From: Anthostomella pinea | Taxonomy: Eukaryota > Ascomycota > Sordariomycetes > Xylariales > Xylariaceae | Direction: 5' to 3' | Assembly (NCBI GenBank): GCA_963556695.1 | Contig: CAUWAG010000010.1 | Location: 2,542,001 to 2,606,000, forward strand | DNA length: 64,000 nt | The notes under the pieces: model-generated | Database searches by the model: none | Told to the model about the DNA's origin: nothing | Seen by the model: the letters and a program-made list of their open reading frames with translations, nothing else | Shown here: one piece after another, positions 33,910 to 47,000 of the stretch | Layout: each line of letters opens with the position of its first letter | Position numbering within the stretch: the first letter of the stretch is position 1 | Translations under genes and position numbers: made by a program

Positions 33910-35000
33910 GAATCTGATTAATTAGATTGAATTAAATACGTTGTGGTCAAGTCATTTAACATGTTGTTTAGAAGGTTGGTAAAAAGTTGCCGTATGCTTG
34001 TAATTACCACTCGCTTGTCATCCACGTTAATCAAAAAATATACGATCGCTTTTTATAAGTATATAAAAAACTTAGTAAAATATTTCTTTTAGCGTAAATA
34101 TTAACTATTAAAAAACTCATACTTTTTATAAAGGCTATCGTTCTTTTTTTGGTAAAAGCCTTCGAAAGTATTAATATTGACAGTTAAAATACTAGCCTTA
34201 TATAGAATCTCGTCGTTTTTAATAATAACCTTCTCAATAAAAAGCTAAAGACTTACTACTTTAAAGATATTAAAAGTTACCCAGGAGGAAAAAACCAAAA
34301 GACCTAGGCTTAATATATAAAATAGTTACTTAAAGATTAATAATAAATATAATTAATAAATAGTACGATACGTAAATAAGTAAATACATAGCTTATAAAG
34401 CCTTTATATAAGAAACAGATTCGTATCGGAAATAATTATAATAATGACGTAGAAATAACTAAACTTTTCAAGTTATAAAAAAATTATTCACTCTAAAAAT
34501 AAAATAAAAACAATTAAAAAAAAGATCTTATTTATAATAAATCTAAAAACCGTAAGTAAAATACTACTATGTATATTTATTAAGTATTTTATATAGAAAA
34601 GAAAAGAAAAGGTCTTTTAAGTTAAAGGTAAAGCCTTTTTTAAGTAGTTAAATAATCTTTCAAAATAACTAGATATTTATAATAAACACCTGTTATTTAA
34701 ACCAATTAAAAGCCAATGTTTGTAATGTTATAAGTGTTTTATAAATGCTTTAAAGCTAGCGCTTTAAAACATTTAGCCTTTAAAGCTACTTAAAACCTTA
34801 TTTAAGCTTATTATAATCTTACTACTATTATAATATCTAATAAAAACACTAAGGCTTTGAAGGTAAAAGGCTTTAAAAGCGATAAGCTATTAAATTCTTA
34901 CTAACACGACATATAAAAAAGATCACCTTGTCTTAGTGCAAATTATACGATAGAGGTAATCAACGTAAGCTATAAGCACACTGTTCCTCAGTTTTCTTTT

Positions 35001-38000
35001 TAATTCTAGTCGCAAGTACTTTCATCTTCATTTCTTGGGTTGGGAGTCTACAACGCCTCACACACCCACTTCAACGAGCCATCATTCTGGCTTCAGTCTG
35101 TTATTGATGATGCTAAATCTTCCATATCCCAGCCTCACCCCAGTTTTCTTTTCTTTTATGCTCCTTATCCAGAAGGCGGATGTCTTTCTTTAGCTGACTC
35201 CCCGCTGGTCGGAGCGCAGCTCCCTGGTTGCCTGCTTTGCCTTTGTCCATCGGCTCAATAGACGGGAGAATGCTGATACTCGTGAAAGAGCGTTGGCTCC
35301 TGAAAAGTCGGACTCGAGAACATCGAATCTCACCATACAGGCACTGAGGACATTTGGAGTATTTGGAATTAAGTCTTTGATCCATAAGCCGTCTTCAAAT
35401 GGACAGCGTGCCTTGTGCGGGAGGATCCCTATTGTTCTTGAGTCCTACTATTTGCACCTTGATTTCCAGCCACCAAGCTCACCACCAACCAGGTCTAGCC
35501 AGCCAGCCAGCCAGCCCAGCTGCTAGGGACACGGTGATCTGGAATTGTATGGCATCTGCATGTGAAACCCTATCGTGATGGCCATTTACCTTGGCAAGTT
35601 GACCAATCAAACTCGACCATTAGACACGATAGTGTGAAATTATATGGCATCACCACACGAAACCCGATCGTAACGGCCATGCAGTTCAGCTAAGCTGTCC
35701 ATTCCACTTGACTGCGAACGTCACCAGCTGTAACGGACATGATAATCTAGAACTGAATGGCATCTTCATACAAAGCCCGATCGTGGCGGCCATTTGTGAG
35801 ATTTCAAAGTGTTCTATTAAGGAGAGGAATTCCAGCAACTCTGGAGCGGCCAGAGTGGCCCTATATATATCCAAGATACTAAAGGAAAGGATACGTGGCC
35901 TTATATTGGCCACGTATGTGACAGAGTCACAAATGGGGATGGTGATCCTGAAGGATGACTATGGATGGGCTAACATAGCCCATAATCCAACACCATTGAG
36001 CCTGGCAAAAGTTGTTGGCCGAGACAGGTGATTCGGTTGCCGTTGGTGGCAGGCGGCTCTAGGTGTGGCTGGAAATCAAGGTGCATATAATGATTTTTCT
36101 TTCAAGGTGCAAGTAGTAAGACTCTTGTTCTTGGATCGTGATTTGGTCCATATGCATTCGTGGCCACGAACGGTCTCGGGTCTGGGGCTAGGATGCGGAA
36201 TTATCTATGAACTGATGTAAGTGAAGGTCTAGTCGAGTCGATCGACTTCATGTTCCCAACCCAGCAGATTGAGAGATGGTATCCATCTTGCAATCAATTC
36301 GGGCTCTGCCGCAACCTTGAGCTCGAGTCGGTTGGTTGACCTGTCACACATCGAGGGCCACGGTCGAGTGTGTACTTCAATAAGAAATACTTAGCTTCAT
36401 GTTCAACGCCTGTTGAGGGACCGTGAAAATGGAGCATTCGAACATGCGCCAATATTCTATCGACGAATCAAGCAACGATAGCCAGTCAGGTCTGGCGTTC
36501 TGATGAATGATGTTAACCGCTCCCGACTTGACCTTGCCATCTCGACGTCGTAACCTAAACGCTTGCCGCCTTGCCTACGCTCTGCTCTTGGTATGTCGTG
36601 GATGATGAAGCTTAGAGATGGTCTCAATCCTCAAAGCACTCGAAAATCATCAGCGTTGAGGCGTTGAGCTGAGTAGGGATCTAATTGGGCGCTGAGTAGA
36701 TAAGGATTTCAACCTTCATGTCTTGCAATATCTTGATGATGAGCCAGTGGCCATGTGTAAGCCATGCGGATTCCAGGACAAGCCACACAGACAAAGGGTC
36801 GACTTGGTCACGTGACATCTCCTATCTAGGCTGGCAGGGTGAACTCGCTAAGCTAGAATCCTCCGCCAACACCACCACACTGTACACAAAAGCTGCTTCA
36901 TCAATGGTTCGTCCCCCAGGTAAGGTAGGTATGTTATAAGGGTCTTCTTCCTTTGATCCTCATGATGTCAAGTGATGCCGTTGTGAACGTGGCACATCGA
37001 AGAAAGGAATCTGAAACAGCGCCCACTCTAAATCCTGCGTTGGCTTGCGCTGACGAACCGCACCACTCCACGCATCCTGTCCTCGTCATCATCACTGCAG
37101 GAACCAATGCGACGCCGCAGCCGCCGTCGACAGCGCATCATCCTCTAGAAGTACCGGCAGGTGTGTGTGTGTGTTCCTGGCCCGCAGACACCAACACCGA
37201 CGACCAACACCCAACTCACAAAGGGGAAACACCACGCCGCCGTAATTGGTTGCCATTGAATGCCAAATGATGGGCGATGTCCATTGTCCCAATCATGGAC
37301 ACGGCGGCGCGCTGTCACAATAGGGTCGGTCGGTAGGCTGGTAGGGCATGCTTGGCGCACACCGGGCTGACTGGGCCATTGTCCTCGCGGCACAAGGGTC
37401 CCTTGTCTGGACTCTGGGCATCTCCTGGTTTCTGAGATGATCTAAGACCAGCACCCGACCCAGACAGCCCAAGCCCGCCGATGGTGTGGCATTAGTTGTA
37501 GGGGTCATATTAGACCATCACGTGACGCTGCCACGGATTGCAACGCTTACTGGTCCAGAATCAATGCCCTGGAGAGCCTGGCCATTAGGAATGCGCCGCC
37601 CTTGTCGATGGCGGAGTCGCAATTTCAGGGGTATTTCCCACACAGATCAATCTCGGATTGTTATTTTATTAGTTGCATGGGGCAGCAGCCTGTAGCCTGT
37701 AGGTACCTTACCTAGACAGGGCAGCAACAGAGCGTTATTAGGCAGTCGGTGCAGTCACTGGTCAGGGCAGTTAGGGGGTGGCTTGCATTGGCTGACCGCT
37801 CACCATGCGTCCCATGCTTCCCAAGGCACCCGCATGATGCGAAATTCCTTTGTTTTGTGCCCCCTTCCCGCGTTCCCATTCTTTTATTATAACCGCCCGC
37901 CCGTCACTCTCTTTCTCCCCCTTCCCTTTCAAAGGTCACTCGTTTCCGCCGTTTATCAGCACTGTTTCGCGTCAACTCTCCGTGGGCTTGCTCACTGTCA

Positions 38001-38071
38001 CTCTTTTAACCAAACAAACAAAACCGACGCTCTTTACTTCTGCAATTTTTAAAAAACACACGAATATCACA
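35001..38071. other. Intergenic; degenerate repeats but no gene seen
   Basis: About 3 kb with only short frames. It contains a (CCAG)n run at 35497-35520, three degenerate copies of a roughly 65-bp unit at 35528-35800, and a (TG)n tract near 37160. The last 200 bp before 38072 are C/T-rich and probably form the promoter and leader of the Asp f 4-like gene. Confidence 0.5.
35528..35800 (+). repeat. Three degenerate copies of a ~65-bp unit
   Basis: Units begin near 35528, 35623 and 35736. Each reads approximately GACAyGrTrrTCTrGAA, then TATGGCATC, then GAAACCCkATCGTrryGGCCAT. Spacing is 95 and 113 bp. Shared blocks keep the same order in all three, so these are related repeats, not chance words. 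Confidence 0.7.
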
Positions 38072-39199
38072 ATGCATTTCTCGAACTCGATTCTCTTCGC
38101 CGCCGCCGTGGGCGCGGGCAACGTTGCCGGCCACGCTATCCACCACCGCCACTCCCACCTCCACAAGGAGCGCGCCGTGGGCGACATCGTTACCGCCGTC
38201 ATCAACGGCCAGACCCAGACCTGGGCAAACACCTGGTCCGGGGCCACCGCCGCCGCCGCCGTCGACGAAAAGGTCGCCGAGGTCACCGCCGCTGTCGCCG
38301 CAGCCAGCCCTACGGCGGCGGCAGAGGAGAAGGCCTACCCCACCACGGCCGTCGCGGCCTCTGCATCGGAACCCGAGGCCACCGCCTCGTCCTCGTCCTC
38401 GTCCGAATCCTCAGGCAGCACCGTCGCCAGCAGCTACAAGGACTTCTGCGCGGGCAAGGAGAAGCGCGCCACGGTCGCCGAGATCGCGTACGTGGGCAAC
38501 ACGGGCGCCTGCGGCTGGGGCAGCAACATCATGCTAGTCGCCGACGACATCGCCGACCAGTACGACTACACGGTCAAGTTCACCGGCGAGAACACCGAGG
38601 ATTGGAAGGTGGTGTGCTGGAACAAGATCGGGCCCGACGGCCTGCCGGACGGCTGGTACAACGGCAACGTTGCCGTCGAGTTCACCCTGGCGCCCGGCGC
38701 CGCCCAGTACATAGCCATCGACCACAACAGCCAGGGCGGCTGCGCCGCCGCTGTGGGCACCACGATCCCGAAGGATAACCAAGGAGGGTATGTTGCATGA
38801 CCCGCTCCCCCATACTCCATGCTCCACGGCCCCCCGCTGACTCCTTGCAGATACGCCGCAACCTGGTTCGAGTTCGACGTTGGCAACACGTCGAACAAGA
38901 AGTGGTCCGGCGCCGACGTTTCCTCCATCCAGGCCCAGGCCGCCAGGGAGGACGGCCTCGACCTCGAGATCCAGGGAATGAAGTCCTGCCACTCGAGCAT
39001 CTGCTCCACCATCGGCCCCAACCTGAGCATCGTCGACAACGCCTTCAACCTCGCTCTCAAGCTGGCCGATGGTATGTAACCCCCTGTTTCCCACTTCGTG
39101 GTGCTGCGGTATGCTGACTCCTGTTCGTGATTAGGTCTAGGATTGAACATCCCCGACACCAAGGCCAGCATCGAGGTTACAATCGCGTACGCCGGGTAG
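38072..39199 (+). CDS. Asp f 4-like secreted protein
   Basis: Three exons (38072-38787, 38851-39071, 39135-39199), 333 residues; both introns are 63 bp with GTATGT donors. Residues 1-20 form a signal peptide (MHFSNSILFAAAVGAGNVAG). A His-rich stretch with a KER Kex2-like site follows, then an Ala/Ser/Glu low-complexity linker to about 130. The conserved domain from about 133 (VAEIAYVGNTGACGWGSNIM) to the end has several cysteines (including SCHSSIC) and resembles the fungal Asp f 4 allergen family. Members are secreted or cell-wall-associated proteins of unclear biochemical role. Third codon positions are strongly G/C. The family call is from memory of the motif, so moderately sure; the exon structure is clear. 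Confidence 0.88.
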
Positions 39200-41073
39200 A
39201 CAACCCTCGCGCGCCGAGGATCCGCCATATATCTGGCGCCACTTGGATAAAACACCCGCTGGTGCAGGATTCGAAGACCTCCTTTTGATGGTCGCGACTT
39301 ACGTCCCCAAGCGTCTGGTGGCCCAGCTTCTTTCTGTACGATAAAATATAATGTTTTGAGCCGGTGGAAACGTGTATCTAGTCGTGCCTCGGCTTGTATA
39401 TTGACCTTTTCCGATTGAACGACAATCTGCGTGTAATTCCTTGAAAGCGTGCATGTCGTGTCGTTCACGTCCCCGTGACTTGGGCTTGTGTGCTACACAG
39501 GAAAGGTATCAGTCCGCCTGTCTACCCGCCGCCGTTCCCGACGGACCGGGACTGTGTCACCGTGGCCGGCTGTGGCTACCCGACGCTCGCTCCCGTCGAG
39601 GATCCGTTGGTACCTGGAGCCGGCAGCGACCCCCACTTGAAGTGGTGTTAGGTGTAGCGATGACGGATCGAGTGGCCGCTCTGATGCTCGGTGCTCTTTC
39701 CAACCTCGAACCTCACGTGCCCGATACAGCGGACTTGGCTAGATGCAGCTGCGCGCAGTAGCAATGTCTCTTGATGTTACCGTAAGGCCTGCACGACGGA
39801 GCTTGCGCGGATGCACATACTGTATCACGTCCCCAATGCCGGCATTGTGTTGCACTTGCAGCACTCCATTTCCGATGCGCCATAAGCTTTGTCAACGGGA
39901 TAAAACGCCAGGGCACCTCGTCCAGTTCCAATACGGTGTAAGGGACCAGAACAATCGATCCTGAAGGGGACGCTGGTCCCATCGATGTTGAAAATGGCCA
40001 CTGCGACAACAGAAACATGACAACTCGACCAGAGCAGAAACCGCGAGACGAACAATAAACGTGTAAACTTGGCTACATGCCGTTTTTCTCACCCCCTTCC
40101 CCTTTTCTTTCCCCCTTGTGCTTACCCTTCTGCACTCCAGATTGTGCATGTCGGCTGCTTCGAGACACCCGAGCAGATCAAGCAGGTGAAAAAGAGTCTG
40201 CCCGTATTGCTCGCGCAGAATCCAAAGCGTGCGTCAGTAATCCAGATAAGGTTCCAAGCACACCCGGCGAACCATGAAGGTCCGGCCGCAGCCACTGGAC
40301 GTTTTGGGGTACCTAGGCCAGCCGCAAGCTCTGGTCCCAACCTGAGCCAGGGCGTATTAGGCGTCGCTGTGTTCACGTTGACGGACAGAAAAGGCAGCGC
40401 GGTCTCGAGGGCACGAACACCGACCCCAACGGCGGGCGCATGGAAAAGGCAGTCGTGGCGTGTTCCCTTGCGGTCGGCGGCATTACCTACCGGTCATCTC
40501 GTATGGGATCGATGCCCGGACACGAGCAGGCGTTGCATGACCAGCGCGCTATGCAGCCGCGTAAGTTGCGTGAGAGCGCCACTACTGACTGCTGCGATAC
40601 AGACGCCGGGCATTGCAGGCTGCGAGACGGGGATCTGGATTGAAGGCGCGTTCTGTTGCGGGGCCAGACGCGATCAAGAATGATACGAAAGACATGAGTG
40701 AGACATGCAAAGGGTCATCAGACCCCGTATCGAGTGCCGCCATTTCACGTAGGACAACAGGGTTTATTTACTTCTGGTCCTGACCCCTTAGCAAGTTACC
40801 ACCGTGACATTACCTAGTAACAGGTCAGACGACATATTTATTGTAGTGCTTCAGCCTCAGAAAAGCAACTGTGCATCAGCTCATGCAGCCTTCGCAGCAA
40901 TTGTGTATCGTACAGATCATTACAATCCTCCACACCTAACGCCGCTGCCATGTCCTTTACCATCCTTTTCCCACCTATTACGCCATGCCATGCCACGCCG
41001 TGCAGAAGTAATGCAGGAACCACAGCGACCTCCACCCCCGCTCGCTCAGCGAGCCACACCCTTGCCCTTGACA
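39200..41073. other. Intergenic; no gene seen
   Basis: Convergent 3' region between the Asp f 4-like gene and TFC3. Frames up to 204 codons (for example 40069-40683, plus) have no recognisable domain and no splice support. Confidence 0.5.
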
Positions 41074-44000
41074 TCAAAGAGCTTTCCCAGCCACGAGCCA
41101 CCACCACTCGCCTATGCTCACGCCTCGGCCCTCCTCGACGCAACGCAGAAGGCCGAATTTCTCGAGCCAATCTATGATCAACTTGGACTCAAACTCCTCA
41201 ATGACTGGCTTGAGCAGTATTGTGGCGCTCTCGGCCGTCACGGGCCCCTTGGTGGCCAGTATGAAGACCACCATGCCGACAAATTCAGCCCACCGAGCCT
41301 TGTCCACCTTTCCAAAGAGGTCGACCCAGATAGGTAGCTCTCCATTCGGTCCTTGAGTAGGGATTGCCATGATGTTCGCCTGTTGCAGAAGCGGCATATC
41401 GTCGTCGAACATGTAGGTCTCATTGGGTAGCAGTTTGACCTTGAAGTGGTAGTAGCTTTTTGGGAAGTGCCTGCCCTCGTAGTTGCCGGGCTCGAAACCG
41501 AACGGGATGTCAGGAATGTCAGGGGCCTCAATGCGAATCCGGCCGCACGCTTGGAGATTCATGACCGCCATGATTGTACCGTCATCAGACGCGTATGGCA
41601 AGATGAACTCCTGGTCGTTACGGAAGCTCTGATCCAGCTGCGTTTTGAAAGCCGTAGCTTGCGTGAGCTTTTCGCCCCGAGACATTTTCTCAAGCTGCTT
41701 GGCAAAGTTACTATTCAACTTGAAGTTCTGACCATCAGATTTTCCTTTCGTTCTCGTGATCACCTTGTCCGACATGAGTTTGGCTTTGGCAACTTCAACC
41801 AGTTCCATTGTCGAGTCGTAATCCTGGTCCGTGAGTTCGAGTAATCTCTTCATGATCTTGGTCGGTGCGTTCACACCCCTGAGCCGTGTGAAGCACAGGG
41901 AACGGACCCACGATCGTGCGCGCTTCAATGTCGTTTCGCCATCCGTGCTTGTCGGCAGTGGAAGCAGTGGAATGGTTATGGTCTCGCCAGCCGTTGCTTC
42001 TATCCGGCTGTAAACAGATGTTTGAGAAAACCAGACCTCCCTCCAATCGACGACCTCATCGGCTGGGTTATCGAGCACATGAGCTTCGAGCAACGCTTGA
42101 CGAGACCCGGGTAGGTCTACGTTCTCATGCGTCTCTAGTTTCGCTGTCCACATGATCAATGAACGCCAGTCGTAGCCCTCGATATTGTCGTAGTCAAGTG
42201 GGGGTATTTCGCCCTTCTCGTACGCTTCCAAGTACGATGACTGAAACTTCGCAATCAAAGCATCAATATACGTCGTTCGCTCTCTACACACTTTTGGCCA
42301 GAACTTCCTGAGGGCAGACAACGACATTTCTGGGAAGTTCTTCATGATCAAGCCCAAATCCGCAGTTCTGTCTACACCTCCGATAAGGGTCCTGATGACG
42401 ACAAAGGCTGCAATGAGCTCCGTCTCTTGGTTGACACCTAGCCTCTCGTGTGCCCGGGGCTTATTGAAGCGACCTCTTGCTTGCCTCGGTATCAGTGTCA
42501 GAGATCGTGTTTTATACTCGACACCAGTGATAGGCTTTGCAATTTGGGTATTTCTACGGCGGTCCTTTGGAGGAACAGCTTGTGTCAACTGTTTCCTGGG
42601 TTTCGGCTCCGTTCTGATGATCTGGGCCCTCCTGTTGTAAGCTCGTTTCGCCTTGGGCTGGGTCTCGGGCTGGGTCTCGGCCTTGTTCTTTCGTGGAATG
42701 TTGGGAGACAAGGCATAGTCATGGTCCTCTTCTGATATATTCTTGATCTCGTCCGGCAAATTCTCCGCGGTATACTGGGTCAGGCTCAGCCACTCTGGGG
42801 TGATAGGCTTCATATTTGCCTTCGACTCGTCGACTGTGAAGTCCATGAAGATGTAATGCGGTGCAATTGCAGTGTTCGTGAGGATTTGGGTCCCTTCAAC
42901 CGACTGTTCCCATTTTGCAACCTCCTTGGTGTTACGCAGGAACTCGCCATACAGAGGATCAGCCCACGACTTGAACCACTTCCTCCCCTTGACATGCCGA
43001 ATAATGTCTTCAACATCTTGCGGCAAGTTTTCCTTTCGTAACCATTGAGTGCATGGCATGGAACCTACTATGGTGAATCCGGTGCTTGTGTCCTCAAAGT
43101 CAGCATTGGCAAGCCCAGGCCAGCCGCCATGACCCGTTGCCTGGATTGGCTGGACTGGTGCAAACCTGATCCCGGATGCTGAAGGATGGCCACTTTCATC
43201 GTCATTCTCCTCATTGGTCTGAAGACAGCTCTCCATAACAGTGTCTTCTTCTTCTTCTTCGTCATCGGACGCCAAATCATCATGTGCGAAGTGCGCAGAC
43301 GTCGTCGAAGGCGCGATGAATTGATTTGTGGCGGGCTCTCCAGAAGTCGAAGTCGCAGGCGCAATCGCAGTCGCAATCGCAGCCGCCGCCACGGTCGTGT
43401 TCGCGTCAAGATCAGTCATAACTTCATCCTCGGCGACCTCTTCTCCAACTTGCATGGACTCCTCTTCCTCAACATCCTCTCCGCCCTCCTCGTCGCCACT
43501 GGGTTCTTCTTCTGGAGATGACACCCTTGCTGCCTGCCACGTATTGCGACTCTTGCGGTTTTTCGGATATGGGCGACGCGGAGGCCTTACGGGTGCATCG
43601 ACCTCCTTGGTACGCTTGACTGAAGATAGGATGGCCTTGAGACGGGGCTCCAACGGAATGTCAGTATCCGGGCGCCAGGACCATGCACCTGTCGCGGGGT
43701 CCTGAAGGCAGGGGGCTGCTTTATCCCATTGAGACTCTGTTTGGAGACTCTTTTCCCAAAGATACAACCCGAGCTTCCCACTGTCCCACCATTCACGGGC
43801 CTCCTTCGGCTTTCGTGGCCTTCTGGCAGCCTGGGGCTTCTCGACTCCATGAACATCTACGCGCACTCTCTTCGCTGGCTGTGCGTCTTGTATCTCACCA
43901 CTTGCTTCTGCAGACCGCTTCGACGCGTGGGCGTTGACGGGAATGTCAACCATAACAGGCATAGGATATTGCAACGTTTCGATCGTCTGTACAGCGTCCG

Positions 44001-47000
44001 ACCCCCTAAGCCGTGCCGAGGCATTATGCCGCTGGTCACCAGGCTCCAGGGCATTGAATAACTTTGCCTCTTCCTCCGAGAGGGAGAAAGCTGCCGGAAC
44101 ATAGATTGCTGGAAACATCTCTCTCATCTTTTCCTTCATGGCATCTATTCTAGTTTGAATCGACGCATCTGCAGTCCCGCGTTCACCTCCTTGAACCCGA
44201 GCAAGGACAGTACACTGTTGGAAGTAGCCGCTCTCGTCCACGAAGCCGAAATGTAGCTGCTTAAGCACTTCGTCTTTCTGTAACTGGTTGACCACTCCCT
44301 GGCATATCTTCCGATCGGGTGGGCCTACGTCGGTGAATTCCTTGATCCAGACGGACAGCACGGCCAAAAATACGGATCTGTTTCCGGGGAATACGCCGTT
44401 GCTTTGGTCAAGCAGATACTCGATGATTTGCGATGTGCGGCTTTTGCGCAAGCTTCCCGCCGATGCATTCTTCCTGGTTGGCCTGGCGAACGAGGCGAGT
44501 GACCTAGATTCAGAAGGCTGAACCGACGGGGCAGTATCTTGGTTAGTCCGGCTACCCGACGTCGGCAAGGCGCGGCGCTGACGTACAGGTTCCGCCAGAC
44601 TGTCTTGTCCAATGACGGCACTATCGACGACCGTCGGCAAAGGGTGAGGAATACTGGCAGTGGCATCGGGATCGCTCTTGATTTGAGACAGGCTGCTCCC
44701 AGTCGCGGATTCCGGAATCAGTGGGTTAACTGAGGCACCAGAGGCTTCGAAGTTGGCTACAACAGGCAGCGCTTCCTCGACCACCGAGTTAACGTGAACT
44801 CCCGAGACAAGCAAGGGTTCAATGACCGGTTCCATCACTTGTTGTTGGAGCCCCCCTGCTGGTCGCGCCATTGCGGTATTGCTGTCAGCCCATTGCATTT
44901 GCGAACCTTCCAATACGTTCTTGTCAACTTGGTCATGATGTGTAGCTCTCTCAGTAGACGGATCCGGCGCAGTTGAACCCAACAGTAGGCCATCGCCTTT
45001 CTGTGCAACCGGGGAGGCCATATTCTGAGCCTTGAGTGATGCTCGGCGATCCGATATGCGATCAGTAACGTCATAGGCTTGAACATCTTGTAGAAGGATA
45101 GAGCTTCGAGGAAATGTAGACTGTGCCGGCTTCGGGGTCGACGGTGACGTGACGTTTGGGGTTTCAACTGGACGGACACGTTTGGACGGAAGGCGCGGTA
45201 AAATCCGGGGTGGTTGAGCATTGATGCCTTCGTGACCTCGTGCCTTTCGTCGCGACTCGGATTTCCCGGGTTCGGGCACTAGCTTCGGCCTGGTTGGCGG
45301 CTTGGCTGGCAGTGGAGTGAAGTTTGGATTGCAGATAGTTCTAGACTTATTGAGGTGGTACTCCAGACCATGGATATGCTTCCAAGTGCCGCCACATTTG
45401 TCACACTTGAAAGGATCCCCTCTGCCACGGCGCGGCTTGCCATGCGCATTGGTTGGGGTCCCGTTTGTAGGAGTAGTGTTCGCTTCTGCGGACAATGATG
45501 CATCCTCTCCACTCGCCGTAGGTGCTGGAATGGAAGGTAGTACACTTGCAACCTCGAGTGCCACTGGAGGTTCTTGCCCAGCGGGCGAGGTCTCTACATG
45601 ATCCTTCCCAGATTTATCTCCACCGACCCCTAGGAATGAGGGATTTTTGAGGGCGTCGAACCTAAATATCAGCACGTAAGAATTTCTCGGCCTGCCTTTA
45701 CGCTTGTGCACAGGATCGAGCAAGTTGTTGGGTCCACGGTATACACCAGGACGCTTGGGCTGGGGTGATTCGTCAGCTGTCTGCTGCGGCTGCTCCAGTG
45801 GAGATATATCTTGGCGGCTTGCACTAGAAGCCAGGTCTTCAGTGAACTCTTCGTCTGCTGGTATTGATACCAGTGGAAACTCTGTCTTCGGAGGTTGTCT
45901 TTGGCGTTTTGGTAGGCTTCGCATTGAATTTTCAAGTGGAACGTCATCCAAACCTCTCTTTCGCTTCCCGCCAGCTTTGGGGTTTGACGGCTTCGAATAC
46001 TTTCTGAACTTGGACTGCGGCGCCCCTTGGCTGATCTGAGACAGTGAGGTGGAAGTACCAGGTACGAATTTGGAATGGGCGGGCTGCGACAACATATGGG
46101 CGTCTTCAGCACCACCTGAAGTACTTAGAACAGCCTCGCCTGTATCCTCTTTTGCATGGGGGGTTTGCGCTTGGACGCTGTCCTCATTTGCAGGTTCAGA
46201 AGCAGTAGTCCCGTTGCTAACGGCGAACTTGTAGGTTCTTGTCTTTCCCACGCGGACAATCTGCGAGTTGACTGCGAATCGTTCGAGATGTGGAGGCTGC
46301 GAATTGGGTATCGAGATCGCTCCCGTAAGTGCTGCCGAGTATTTTCGGAAATCATGTCCTAAAGTCTGTCGGGTAATTGTCGTGTTTGATGTCCCTTCAT
46401 CGCCGGACCTCTTGATGATCTCCAAGACCGTGTTCGGGAAGGGCTTTTGCGATGACCAAAGCGATGGTGTGACTTCTTCGGATGGTTTTTTAAGCTTCTT
46501 GCCTTTTCTACGGTTTGGATTTTGTCGGGCTGCTTCATGCCTCGCTCGAGATGCTGCTCCCCGCTTTCCAACGCGTTGAGAAGGGATTTGAAGGCGAGCT
46601 TTGGGCGTTGTACGAAAGGCCTTCCATTCCGCTGGTGTCGGCTCCCGGAGGAACTTGACGCAATCCTTGAAGAGTTTGTAGCTGCCGGGAAACCTGGCGG
46701 CAACAAAGGTGACGACTCCAATGTTGGTAAGCCACCGAGATGTTTTTGCCAGAGCTCGCATGGGGGGTACCCGCTCCTCGACATCCATCTTGACGCGTAC
46801 ATCGCAATACCGGATGAGGCCCCATGCTTTGGTAACAGCAACGAAGGCCTGTGCTATAGCTAGATAGTCGATCTTGTTACCAATCCATTTGTCACTGAAG
46901 GGTACTGGGTCGAGATCCCTCGTCAATGTTTCTTTGGAAAGGTCGAGTTCGTCAAGTTTAAGTCCCTCGGAATCGGCATCCGCTTTTGCGTTCTGGGCAA

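Larger units (their letters stand above)
32058..34027 (+). mobile_element. Second pogo/Fot-type DNA transposon
   Basis: A 1970-bp element with 46-bp inverted repeats (32058-32103 and 33982-34027; ACGTGGATGACAAGCGAG outward) and TA duplications at 32056-32057 and 34028-34029. Three mismatches separate the repeats, two of them C/T. Base composition is far more balanced than the surrounding isochore, so it arrived after most of the AT drift. The transposase on the plus strand is broken. Confidence 0.92.
27541..35000. other. 7.5-kb AT-rich isochore, RIP-like
   Basis: Nearly all A/T with dense TA steps and no host gene. Recognisable islands are solo LTRs (28487-28702, 28874-29030), an LTR fragment (29205-29286) and a pogo-type transposon (32058-34027). 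The sequence around 34640-34850 resembles that around 27660-27850 (shared phrases such as taaataatctttaaagtaact and taatgtttgtaatgttataagtg), so part of the isochore is a diverged repeat. Confidence 0.8.

Noticed and set aside
35497..35520. (CCAG)n run as a possible CRISPR or regulatory array
   Set aside because: A plain microsatellite with no spacers; CRISPR is not expected in a fungus.
40069..40683. 204-codon plus-strand frame
   Set aside because: No motif, no signal peptide, and it lies in the convergent 3' spacer.
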